A stretch of 64,000 nt of DNA from Tetramitus jugosus. Taxonomy: Eukaryota; Heterolobosea; Eutetramitea; Acrasida; Vahlkampfiidae. Shown here one piece after another: positions 1 to 8,820 of the stretch (position 1 is its first letter; every line of letters begins with the position of its first letter). The stretch is from positions 580,260 through 644,259 of the forward strand of contig OW569351.1 of NCBI GenBank assembly GCA_937625935.1, given 5' to 3'. The position numbers and the translations under genes are program-made. The notes under the pieces are model-generated. The model saw only the letters and a program-made list of their open reading frames with translations, did not search any database and was not told the DNA's origin.

Positions 1-983
1 AAAGTTGTACTCGCTCCTGATTTCTTCTGTTCACTCTGATCAGAATCGTTATTTGATTCACTCGTGCTATTGTTTAACTGATCACCAGTCGCAGTACTGT
101 CATCCTCTGTTTGGTCAGTAGTGGGAGAATGACCCAACACTCCACGTATGCACACTCCAACAGATCGACTCGTTTTTTTTGATCTCTTCACATCTTCTTC
201 TGCTTGTGCAATGGCATTTGCAAAATCAGTGATTGATTTAACAATGATTTGTGGTCCACCTTTTTGAACACCTCCACTTGTTGTTGCTGTTGCTGGTTGT
301 TGTAATGTACCATCACCAACAACACCATTACAGTCATTATTATCATTACTAGATGTGTCATTATCAACAACACTAGTCACAGGATCCGTACCAGTCACCC
401 CTCCACTATTGTTATTCACCTCAACAGTAGCAGCAGCAGCATCAGAAGAAGAAGAAACAGAAGAATTCACCGCAGCAATCTTAACTTTCAATTCTTGACC
501 ATCATACAGTGATAAACTATCAAAATGAGACATTGAATTGATGGATAAGAGTTCATTGACATCCATTCCGAACCGAAGAGCAATCGATGCGATACTATCT
601 CCACTCTGTACCAAATATTTTTGAATCATTGATTTTGTTGTTGTTGTTGTTGCTGCTGCTGCGTTATTATTATTCGTGTTAGTAGTAGTAGTGTTTTGAG
701 AAGGAGTAGTAGTAGCGGTGGTAGTAGCGGTAGTGGACACTGGAGGATTCACAATAGTGGTTGATAGAGTAGTGGTTTCAACGGGTGGTGGAACAGATGC
801 ATTCGATGTCAATGATGATGATGATGATTCACTTTTGTTTGTAGTTACATTTTCGTCATTTGTCGAATTGATTATGTGATTTTCGGGGAGTACTACTGTA
901 GTTGTTGTGTGATTGGTATTATTGTTATTGTTGTTGTTTTGTGTGACGGACAAAGTGGTTGTCTCGTTACTGTTCTGATCCAT
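1..983 (-). CDS. LysM-domain protein, low-complexity N-terminus (C-terminus off the left edge)
   Basis: An open frame runs leftward from an ATG at 983 (in-frame TGA directly upstream) to the window edge with no stop, about 327 codons. The first 115 residues are Ser/Thr/Asn-rich. Near residues 119-165 there is a clear LysM domain, starting KYLVQSGDSIASIALRFGM and ending around YDGQELKV, followed by more low-complexity sequence. LysM domains bind glycans in secreted proteins, but cytosolic eukaryotic proteins such as OXR1/NCOA7 also carry an N-terminal LysM ahead of a TLDc domain. No signal peptide is visible, so the cytosolic type is more likely. That is inference, because the part that would decide it lies outside the window. 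Confidence 0.8.
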   Translation of the reverse strand, partial: MDQNSNETTTLSVTQNNNNNNNTNHTTTTVVLPENHIINSTNDENVTTNKSESSSSSLTSNASVPPPVETTTLSTTIVNPPVSTTATTTATTTPSQNTTTTNTNNNNAAAATTTTTKSMIQKYLVQSGDSIASIALRFGMDVNELLSINSMSHFDSLSLYDGQELKVKIAAVNSSVSSSSDAAAATVEVNNNSGGVTGTDPVTSVVDNDTSSNDNNDCNGVVGDGTLQQPATATTSGGVQKGGPQIIVKSITDFANAIAQAEEDVKRSKKTSRSVGVCIRGVLGHSPTTDQTEDDSTATGDQLNNSTSESNNDSDQSEQKKSGASTT

Positions 984-1537
984 TCAATAGTTGTGGACAA
1001 ATACAATTATTATTATTATTCTTTGTGTGTTTGATTGGTTCTAAACAACCAGTGTCCTTTTGTTTTTTGGTGTCGTCGTTGATAGTGAGTATTGATGGTC
1101 CGAATCGCAAATATGAATCAAATTGGAGTTGATTGATGAGATTTATATCATATGATTGTTTTTGTGCAAAAGAGTTGTGTTGTTTGAAACTATCGATATC
1201 AGCTGTTTTTTGTTTTTGGGCGTTTTTTTGGACAGCAGGGCTATTTTGTCTTTGTTTGGGGATGTTCTCTTTGCTTGTGTGTTTCAGTTTGAATGTTTTT
1301 GATGTGGGGTTGCGTGTTTTTTTTTGTGCCTAGGGATGACCTCCCAAGGTAAACGTGTGCGTGTCATTGCGGACCAAGTCACTGTCACACTACGGAAACC
1401 AATCATCTGAGCACAGGGATAGGCAGAAAAAAGAAGGTAAATGAGAAACAACCACAACGAATGAGGAGCTCCCACGTAAAACAAAAAATTTCATTTATGT
1501 TCTCTATCTTTATATTAAATTGTAGGTTGTTGTTTGT
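984..1537. other. Intergenic region, nothing recognised
   Basis: This 554-base stretch separates the start of the LysM gene from the stop of the bL20m gene. It is T-rich on the plus strand, with a short TTA run near 1010. Short open frames here lack family resemblance or a sensible start. It probably holds the promoter of the LysM gene and the 3' end of bL20m. Confidence 0.5.
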
Positions 1538-2434
1538 TTAGATATCTGGATCATCATCTGGTTCAGCAATCTTAGTCTTTGCCAAAAACTCTTGCAGCTT
1601 CTTCTCATACACCTCATCTTCCAACATTTCAGCATGTGCCAACTTCTCCATTGTTTGAGAAACGACAGCCATTTGATGTTTCACGTGTTCATTGATCAAT
1701 TCGTGCTCCTTTGTAGCGAATGCTGGGAACGGAATCAAGTGTGGATCCTTCTTTTCGGTTCTTGTCGCCGCATCAAATTTCACTTGTTCAAACTTTCTTC
1801 TCGCTTGATTCGACAATTCGACCACTGATCTCATGGACAATGGTTCAGTCTGAGCCAATTCTGACAACATTTTTCTGTTCAATTGACAACCTGAGAGAGC
1901 CAATCCGTACATGAATTGATGATACTTGATACCAAATTCCTGTGTAGAGGCCTTAATGTTCTGTATCCACAGTGCTCTATAATCACGCTTCTTTTGCTTT
2001 CTGCCCTTGTATGCATGTTGAAGACCGTGTTCAACTATTATTATTATTATTATTATTGTTTTGACATCAATCATTCATATAATTATCATCATCATCATCA
2101 TCACACCAATGGGAATGCAATATTTTTTGTCGTGTGGTCGGTCATTTTGTTTCAGTCATTCCACATTGCAATTGTTGACATGATGTTCGTTTGCGCGAAT
2201 GTATGGTTGTTGAGAGTAAATTCGTTTGATGTTCAACAGTAAATCACATATCATGGATGATAGATAATAGAGCAAAAACAACGAAATGATAAGTTTTACC
2301 GTCGTGTGTGAAAAATGCGAGTGATGGAAAAAAGAAAGTGACGTACCTCTGTTGGCGGCTAGTCGGTAGCTACTCTTGCTTCTGCCATAGAAACCCTTGG
2401 CCAATTCGAAAATTTTGCTTCTTCTGTTGGTCAT
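1538..2434 (-). CDS. MRPL20: Mitochondrial large-subunit ribosomal protein bL20m, two exons
   Basis: Exon 1 is 2434-2347 and exon 2 is 2034-1538, joined across a 312-nt GT-AG intron (donor AG|GTACGT). Together they give 194 residues. Exon 1 carries the bL20 N-terminal signature FELAKGFYGRSKSSYRLAANR in shortened form (FELAKGFYGRSKS then YRLAANR). Exon 2 continues with HAYKGRKQKKRDYRALWI and LNRKMLSELAQTEP. The core matches bacterial L20 and animal MRPL20, with an acidic C-terminal extension of about 80 residues ending EPDDDPDI, as is common in mitochondrial versions. The protein should bind 23S-like rRNA in the mitoribosome. The ATG at 2434 is the only in-frame ATG near the conserved start. 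The intron holds TTA and ATC microsatellites. Confidence 0.9.
2035..2346 (-). other. Spliceosomal intron of bL20m
   Basis: GT at 2346-2345 and AG at 2036-2035 on the minus strand. Removing 312 nt restores the continuous bL20 reading frame (phase 1). A TTA-repeat run lies directly beside the acceptor and an ATC run about 40 nt further in. Confidence 0.85.
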
Positions 2435-2564
2435 TTTTCGAAGTTTTAGTTTGTGGGTGTTGCACAATCAAAGAGAAAAATGTTTTGCGTTCTTTGTAAT
2501 GTGAAAAAGAATCGGCGACAACTATTCCCCGACTATTGATTTTGTATTGGGTTGGTATTGGCCT

Positions 2565-4376
2565 TTAGCTGACCATCACATGGACCATGCTCTTGTGTAC
2601 TTCTCCAAATATCGTGCTTTTCATATCCAACATTGATTCTCCATCGACTGAAATATTTTGAGGGAGCTTCTCAGGGTCGAGAAATTCAATTTTGTAAGCT
2701 CTTGTCTTCACTCTGGATATTTGCAGACGAGTGTCATTGGAAAACTCTCCCTTTCGACTCCAGTTGAAAGCTCCACGAAGGAGAACAACTCTTGGAAGTG
2801 GTACTGCATCGTTTGACAAATTTGATTCATGTTTTGAGCACTTTGACACCCACAAGAGCTCGACTTCACCGTCATTGAGAACGTTCTGCTCTATTTTCTT
2901 ATGACTTGCCGCAAATCGATCCAAATGATTGTTATTTACCGTCGCTATAAAGAGAAATTCTCCCTCAATCACCTTAACTCGATCCGATGGACTGTGTCGT
3001 CCCGTGGAATGCTCCTCGGTTTTATACTCTGGGAAGTACTTGTCGAGCAGTCTATGTTCCGTGTTTCCTTCGATGTACTGAATCCGTGCTCGAAAGTAAT
3101 GGTTTTTCGCGATGGCTTTCAGGGCTCCCAATAAGTAACGTGTGTCCCCATGAAGTCGATATCTCTTGAATTTGTCACTAAAGTGAACAATATCAGAAAA
3201 GAAACCCACTATCGACGTACACACAGCATATTGCTTCTCTCTGTTCTGATGGTACTCCAATACATCCATTGGTAGTGACTGTCCCTTGGCGATCATTGCA
3301 AAATAGAGACTGGCAAGTTGTCTATATTGAATGCTGGGAGTGTGGTGGTCAATGTCTGTCGGCACTGGATATCGATCTGCATTGAGAGTCATTGCTAATG
3401 AATTATTGGTTCCGGCAGGGATCACTGCAATGGATAACTTTCTATAAACCTCCTGTGCATCCGAGCGATTGCGTAACGCATTGACAATCTCGTGCACTAA
3501 GCCATCACCCCCAATGGCAACTATCACGTTATAGTCATAGATAAAATCACCTTCTGATATCAATGCAAAAGCATGATTGTAATACTTGGTTTCGAAGTGA
3601 GTGAAGGAGAAGAGATGTGGCATATTGTTTGAAGTGTTGCGGAACAGTGGGAATAGAACCTTGTTATACAACTTGTCACCACGAGAACCAGATTTGGGAT
3701 TCACGAATATCAATGCCTTCCCCGGTGTCTCAGATGTCCAGTGAGTAATCCTTTTCGTGAGAGCACTAATCCATCGATTACAAGCAGACATGTTGTCACA
3801 CAATATGGTGATGTAGCTCTCCTCTGGTGTCAATAGATGGCTCGTGTTGGGTATGGGAAGCACCATGATCTTGAACTGTTCGGGTAAACCGGATCGAAAC
3901 ACAGCGTAAATATCACTGTATGGAATGCTAAAGTACGGTATCGATTGTGTCACAGGTAGATGATCTGGATGAAAATTCAATTGACTCTCACCCAACTTCA
4001 ATTTGACTAGAACTGGATGTTTTGCGACATTCTCGACTTTTTCACTGTGAACCAAGTACCGAAAATCATAGGTCACCGTCAGTATCATTTCTGACAGGCT
4101 ATCACCCTCGATTTGCCTTTCGCGTAGATCAATATCGTCTAATCTGGCTTCCCTTCTTCTAAGGTTCTGCTGAGGTTCTGGCGATTGTCTTGGATTTTCA
4201 GGGACAGAATAGATCACATTGTTATTGTTGAGGGAGGTGCATTGATGATTGTTGATGGGCCACGAATGGACAGCGAGATACTCCTCAAGTTGAGGAAGAT
4301 GAGTATTAATGTATGAAAGGGAGTCATCGGGTGGAATTGTAGCTGGGCTTTGTGGTTGCTGGGGATATGAATTCAT
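2565..4376 (-). CDS. Sphingosine / long-chain-base kinase
   Basis: 603 residues from the ATG at 4376; the frame reaches a TAA upstream without another ATG. After a variable Pro/Gln-rich N-terminus and a PH-like region, the lipid kinase catalytic domain begins with KALIFVNPKSGSRG (nucleotide loop). It continues with VIVAIGGDGLVHEIVNALR (GGDG, catalytic) and VIPAGTNNSLAMTLN (the SGNALA-equivalent loop). The later segment HGDTRYLLGALKAI followed by RARIQYIEG is typical of sphingosine kinases rather than diacylglycerol or ceramide kinases. It should phosphorylate sphingoid bases to sphingosine-1-phosphate at cytosolic membrane faces. Substrate choice is inferred from family features. Confidence 0.88.
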   Translation of the reverse strand: MNSYPQQPQSPATIPPDDSLSYINTHLPQLEEYLAVHSWPINNHQCTSLNNNNVIYSVPENPRQSPEPQQNLRRREARLDDIDLRERQIEGDSLSEMILTVTYDFRYLVHSEKVENVAKHPVLVKLKLGESQLNFHPDHLPVTQSIPYFSIPYSDIYAVFRSGLPEQFKIMVLPIPNTSHLLTPEESYITILCDNMSACNRWISALTKRITHWTSETPGKALIFVNPKSGSRGDKLYNKVLFPLFRNTSNNMPHLFSFTHFETKYYNHAFALISEGDFIYDYNVIVAIGGDGLVHEIVNALRNRSDAQEVYRKLSIAVIPAGTNNSLAMTLNADRYPVPTDIDHHTPSIQYRQLASLYFAMIAKGQSLPMDVLEYHQNREKQYAVCTSIVGFFSDIVHFSDKFKRYRLHGDTRYLLGALKAIAKNHYFRARIQYIEGNTEHRLLDKYFPEYKTEEHSTGRHSPSDRVKVIEGEFLFIATVNNNHLDRFAASHKKIEQNVLNDGEVELLWVSKCSKHESNLSNDAVPLPRVVLLRGAFNWSRKGEFSNDTRLQISRVKTRAYKIEFLDPEKLPQNISVDGESMLDMKSTIFGEVHKSMVHVMVS

Positions 4377-4433
4377 TTGTTTCAAGTTATCTGAATGTAT
4401 GATTTGGTTGTATTCCAGAAGTTTTAATCCCAA

Positions 4434-4742
4434 AAAAGAAATGCCATATTTTTATCGTCAAAATTGGCAGATTCTCGCTACAATTTCTTTGCATAAAATT
4501 GCATCAAACACGCTTCCATGGAGTTCTTGGAGTTTATTCGACACGTTGTAATTCTCCGATGAGATAAGCTTCACCGAGCTTGAAGAAAACACGTTGTACG
4601 GAGCGATGTTCAAACCACCGGAGACAGCACTACGTGTTTTTGTTTCTTCTTGTCAACCATGCTACACCTTTATAAACAAGTTATTCCATCGGCATGACTT
4701 TTGTTCTCTCTCATAAAAACAAAAAACAATTAATTAAGAATT
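4434..4742. promoter_or_regulatory. Divergent promoter region, TATA-like box before the cathepsin gene
   Basis: This 309-base gap separates the divergently transcribed sphingosine kinase and cysteine protease genes. A TATA-like tttataaac lies near 4669-4677, about 70 bases upstream of the protease ATG. The protease gene has strongly biased, GC-richer codons, suggesting high expression. The TATA assignment rests on sequence alone. Confidence 0.4.
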
Positions 4743-5678
4743 ATGAGAGCTATCACTATTGCTTTGCTTGTAGCCATGTTTGTAGCATGTGCTTCTGCTT
4801 ACACCTTGATCAACGATGTCAACATGATTGACAGAGTTAACTCCAACCCAAAGGCTTCCTGGAAGGCAAAGGCCCACAAGAAGTTCGAAGGTATGACCAT
4901 GGAACAAATGAAGAAGACTCTTGGTAACTTTATGCCAGTCCAAGAAACTTTGCACATTGAGAGACACAACCCTGTTGTCAAGTCCAACATCCCTGACGAG
5001 TTCGACGGTAGAAAGGCTTTCGGTAACTGCATTGGTCCAATCAGAGATCAAGCTCACTGCGGTTCCTGCTGGGCAATGTCCAGCGCTGCTGCCATGTCCG
5101 ACAGATTCTGCATTGCTTCCAAGAACAACAGCTATGTTGAATTGTCCCCACAATACATTGTTTCCTGCGACTCTAGCAACTATGGTTGCGATGGTGGTTA
5201 TTTGGACTTGGTCTGGAAGTTCTTGGCTACCACTGGTACTGTCTCTGAGAAATGCGACCCATACTCCTCTGGAACTGGTCACGTTGAATCTTGCCCAAGA
5301 ACCTGCAAGGACGGATCCAAGATTGACACCTACAAGATGGACAGAAGCAGCATCAAGCTCTTCGACCCAAAGAACATTGAAGCTATGCAAGAGGACATCA
5401 TGACCTACGGATCTGTCCAAATCGGCTTCAGAGTCTACCAAGATTTCTTCTCCTACAGCTCCGGTGTCTACAGACATTTGCACGGTGGTTTGGCAGGCGG
5501 TCACGCTGTCAAGGTTATCGGCTGGGGTCACGATTCCGCTTCCAACCTCCCATACTGGATTGTTGCCAACTCCTGGGGCGAGTCTTGGGGCATGGACGGC
5601 TTCTTCTGGATCTTGAGAGGCGCAAACGAGTGTGACTTGGAATCTCAAATGTTCTCCGCTAGACCATTGTTGAACTAA
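4743..5678 (+). CDS. Cathepsin B-like papain-family cysteine protease, secreted/lysosomal
   Basis: 311 residues. A signal peptide of about 19 residues ends near ACASAYT, followed by a propeptide to about residue 85 and the mature enzyme starting near IPDEFDGRKAFG. The oxyanion Gln103 and catalytic Cys109 lie in QAHCGSCWAMSS, His254 in GGHAVKVIGWG and Asn276 in VANSWGESWG. The short propeptide and GCDGG motif fit the cathepsin B/C1A group. The mammalian His-His occluding loop is not apparent, so it is probably an endopeptidase without the dipeptidyl mode. Strong codon bias compared with its neighbours suggests abundant expression, as expected for phagosomal digestion. It is divergent from the sphingosine kinase gene. 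Confidence 0.93.
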   Translation: MRAITIALLVAMFVACASAYTLINDVNMIDRVNSNPKASWKAKAHKKFEGMTMEQMKKTLGNFMPVQETLHIERHNPVVKSNIPDEFDGRKAFGNCIGPIRDQAHCGSCWAMSSAAAMSDRFCIASKNNSYVELSPQYIVSCDSSNYGCDGGYLDLVWKFLATTGTVSEKCDPYSSGTGHVESCPRTCKDGSKIDTYKMDRSSIKLFDPKNIEAMQEDIMTYGSVQIGFRVYQDFFSYSSGVYRHLHGGLAGGHAVKVIGWGHDSASNLPYWIVANSWGESWGMDGFFWILRGANECDLESQMFSARPLLN

Positions 5679-5993
5679 TTCACTGATCGATTGATGTACT
5701 AGTAAATATTTGACATATTATTGCTCAAGCAACTCAACTTGTTTATCACGTCGTCTAAGAAGTTTGATTTTCCTTGTTTCTTCGTTCGAATCTCGTGTGT
5801 TCTTCTTCTTGCTAATCTTGAGGAGTAACTAACATCTTCTTCCACTTCACCTAGGATTCATCTTCATCCTCGAGGATTGCTTCGGTCTTTGCTCAATGAG
5901 AACTGAAGAACATTGTGTTGTTGCTCGTTGCAAGATGGTAGTACTTGACCACTGTTTGGTCCAAGAAATGATCAATAATGTGGATGATCAATC
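5679..5993. other. Intergenic region, nothing recognised
   Basis: These 315 bases between the protease stop and the acyltransferase start show no coding signal on either strand. They presumably hold the 3' end of the protease transcript and the promoter of the acyltransferase. Confidence 0.5.
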
Positions 5994-8027
5994 ATGTCCG
6001 CCTGTCGTAAATTAACAACTCCAAAAAGATCGTTCAACCAGGATGCAAAAATAAAGTTGTCCCTTGAAAGGAATTGGACCACAAGATCAGAAAAGCTGAA
6101 AATGAGCAAAAAGAACAGATCATCCTCGAGTCACACCAACAAGAAGAAGAACCAAGCACCAAAATCCATGTCTTCATCATCAGAGCCTCCCTTGGATAAA
6201 ATATCTGTTCTCCAGAGCGACGACAAGCACAATCTCGATCAGAATGCAACAGTTGCGTCTGGAGAACTGAAGAATCAGAGCTCCATGGTCATAATGAGAG
6301 CGAATGGTGAAAACAACAATCGTAGCGGTGATAACGATGAGATCATTGTTCCCAATGTGATTCAATTACAACAAGTGCAGCAGGACGAAGATGTGAACGA
6401 GATGCTCTTGAATGCACCTTCCATAGCAAACACCTCTACTCTCACTGATGCGGGTGCAGAGAAATTGTTGGAAGAGAAGCTCCATGAGATCAAAAATGAT
6501 CAACAGCAGTCTACGAGTGTCAATGCAGAGCATAAGGCAGATGAAATGAATAGTGATGTGGAGAGTGATGCAGAGGTTGAATCTCCGGAAGATCATGACG
6601 ATGAAGATGAACACAAGTCAGCCACCATGAGACGATCCATGAGTCACATGGGCAAATTTATGATTATTACAGAGTTGCCTACGAACAAGATGATAAGCAC
6701 AGGTGTTTTACTGTTTGAACACAATCCACAAAAGATGAATCAAGAAGTGTTCAAGAGACTGTTGTTTGAACGAGTCATTCGCAAGTACACGCGTTTTCGA
6801 AGCCTTGTAAACGAAGACACCAATGAGTTTGAAGAAATGTGCGATGACTCGTTCAATATTGACAATCATTTCCACACTGAGAGCATTCGTTTCACTCGCA
6901 AAAGAAGGTACAGTCCAGAGAAGAATGCCCAGTTGGAAGAAAGATGTCTGAGGCGATTGATGAGTCGTGTAATTACGAGGCCATTCAACAAGAGTCTACC
7001 ATTGTGGGATGTCATTACAGTTGACGACTATTCAAAGGGATTTCTAGTCATGTGGCGAATTCATCACTGCATAGGTGATGGAACATCGTTGGCCATGGTC
7101 GTAGCCGAGATGGGTGACAATTCTCATGTACCTGAACAATTCAAGAGCTTGAAAGAAAAGTATACTCCGAGTGAGACTCATCACTGGTTCTTGAGTCGGA
7201 AGCTCATTCGTTTGGTGCACTCTATATTGTTGGTGCTATTGTTCTTGCTTGGATGTATCCGTATTTTGATCAAATGGACATTTATGGCTTTAAGTGGACC
7301 AGATCCACCTACCAGATTCAAGGGGCAACTAACCGAGGAGAAAATTGTTGGATTCAAGAGCAAGAAAATAAAGTTGACACAGGTAAAGGAGGTGGGTAAA
7401 GTGCTCAAGACCACAGTGAATGATGTCGTCATGTCATGTTTCGCTGGAGCACTAGACAGATATTGTAAGGAAAAGGGAGATGAAGTAACTCAGAGAATGG
7501 TCCGATTGAGTATTCCTGTCAACATTAGAACTGACTTGCATGAGATGCTCACTCCTTCTAACAAGTTTGGTTTCATTGTTTGTAAGTTGCCGCTCGGTAT
7601 CAACGACACACTCATGAGACTAAAGCAAGTGAAGAAGGAGATGGATTATAACAAGAGACTGCCTGAACAGGTGTTCTCATACTATGTGGGATTGGTGACT
7701 GGTTATCTACCAAAATCATTCGTGAGACATAGTTTCAATCTATTGTCGTCCTATCAGACAGCAGTGTTGACAAACATTAGAGGACCGACTGAGGAGATCG
7801 CCATGAATGGTGTCAAAGTCTTGGATATAACGGCATTTGCTCCTCAACCTGGTGGGGTTGGTGTAGGAGCATTGGCCCTCAGCTACAATGGCTATTTGAA
7901 TATCACTGTAGTTGGCGATCAACATCTGTTGCCTGATGCGCATGTGATTGCTGATTATATTATCGAGGAATTTCAAGTATTGTATCAAATTATCAAGGCT
8001 GACACACTGGATAAGTGCTGGGAATAA
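5994..8027 (+). CDS. Wax ester synthase / diacylglycerol acyltransferase (WS/DGAT)
   Basis: 677 residues. The first ~215 are charged and low-complexity. The acyltransferase domain follows, with the catalytic HHxxxDG motif at residues 357-363 (HHCIGDG, within MWRIHHCIGDGTSLAMV). One strongly hydrophobic segment (VHSILLVLLFLLGCIRILIKW) near residues 405-430 should be a membrane anchor. The C-terminal DUF1298-type half contains NDVVMSCFAGALDRY and the conserved TNIRGP. The enzyme should transfer fatty acyl groups from acyl-CoA to fatty alcohol or diacylglycerol at the ER or lipid droplet. The sequence does not tell whether wax esters or triacylglycerol is the main product. Confidence 0.92.
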   Translation: MSACRKLTTPKRSFNQDAKIKLSLERNWTTRSEKLKMSKKNRSSSSHTNKKKNQAPKSMSSSSEPPLDKISVLQSDDKHNLDQNATVASGELKNQSSMVIMRANGENNNRSGDNDEIIVPNVIQLQQVQQDEDVNEMLLNAPSIANTSTLTDAGAEKLLEEKLHEIKNDQQQSTSVNAEHKADEMNSDVESDAEVESPEDHDDEDEHKSATMRRSMSHMGKFMIITELPTNKMISTGVLLFEHNPQKMNQEVFKRLLFERVIRKYTRFRSLVNEDTNEFEEMCDDSFNIDNHFHTESIRFTRKRRYSPEKNAQLEERCLRRLMSRVITRPFNKSLPLWDVITVDDYSKGFLVMWRIHHCIGDGTSLAMVVAEMGDNSHVPEQFKSLKEKYTPSETHHWFLSRKLIRLVHSILLVLLFLLGCIRILIKWTFMALSGPDPPTRFKGQLTEEKIVGFKSKKIKLTQVKEVGKVLKTTVNDVVMSCFAGALDRYCKEKGDEVTQRMVRLSIPVNIRTDLHEMLTPSNKFGFIVCKLPLGINDTLMRLKQVKKEMDYNKRLPEQVFSYYVGLVTGYLPKSFVRHSFNLLSSYQTAVLTNIRGPTEEIAMNGVKVLDITAFAPQPGGVGVGALALSYNGYLNITVVGDQHLLPDAHVIADYIIEEFQVLYQIIKADTLDKCWE

Positions 8028-8408
8028 GAAAACGGAAATGTCGGATGAGCGATTGTTCCAGAATACAGCCATGTTCTGTCCTTCATCTTTCCTAAACATG
8101 AACGGTACGACATGCAACCGGAAGAACAACAATAAAGGAGGAGTGGCAATTTCCATTCGATTATCAACACACATACAACCAATTGATGAGGGTTTGACAG
8201 TGGTGGTGGGTGGGGGATTGGATGGGGAATATTGGGTGTTGATTGGATCGTGGAGGACAAAGTGACGATTTTTGTTTTTTGTGTAATGTGAAAGTCCGTA
8301 CGTGAGAAAAACGCGGGAGAAAACAAGTCAGTTCATCTGTTGTCAACTTCAGATGTTGGCCGGCAAATTTTCAAGTAATTGCAACAATTCACATTCCAAA
8401 AACAAAGA
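8028..8408. other. Intergenic region, nothing recognised
   Basis: 381 bases between the acyltransferase and cupin genes. Open frames here cross both coding and non-coding sequence and show no family resemblance. A G-rich stretch (gtggtggtgggtggggg) sits near 8200. Confidence 0.45.
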
Positions 8409-8756
8409 ATGCTCGTCAATGATTTAAACACGATACCAGTGTCCTATCTCTCCCATGATCAAGACGTAGAGAAGAGAGTCATTTTGAAGAATGGAGACGT
8501 CCCGAACATCACCCAATTTGCACAAGCAATCCTCCAGCCAGGTCAAGTGGTTACGAGGCACAAACACAGTGATATGAACGAAGTATTCCTGGTCCAGAGT
8601 GGATCCGCTGAGATGGAAGTGGATGGTAGAGTGTTTGAAATTCGTAGAGGAATGGTCGTGACTGTTCAACCTGGAGAGTTCCATTCGATCGTCAACAATA
8701 ATCCAAAGGAAGAATTGGTTTTATTGTACTTTGGAGTGTTGCAGAACGCTGAGTGA
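8409..8756 (+). CDS. Small single-domain cupin protein
   Basis: 115 residues from the ATG at 8409; the frame opens slightly earlier but only from non-ATG codons. The compact beta-barrel shows both cupin motifs. Motif 1 is PGQVVTRHKHSDMNEVFLVQSG, with two His and the Glu metal ligands. Motif 2 is VQPGEFHSIVNNN, with the last His. A metal site is therefore likely intact. Proteins of this size are often sugar isomerases, dioxygenase-like enzymes or binding proteins. The substrate cannot be told from sequence. Confidence 0.85.
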   Translation: MLVNDLNTIPVSYLSHDQDVEKRVILKNGDVPNITQFAQAILQPGQVVTRHKHSDMNEVFLVQSGSAEMEVDGRVFEIRRGMVVTVQPGEFHSIVNNNPKEELVLLYFGVLQNAE

Positions 8757-8820
8757 AGAAGAAGAAGTTTACATGATAACCTACTACGACGACAATAAGG
8801 GATGAGTTAGAATCTCAACT

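Noticed and set aside
4734-5648. 304-codon open frame antisense to the cathepsin gene
   Set aside because: It is the mirror of strongly biased codons in the protease gene and shows no domain of its own.
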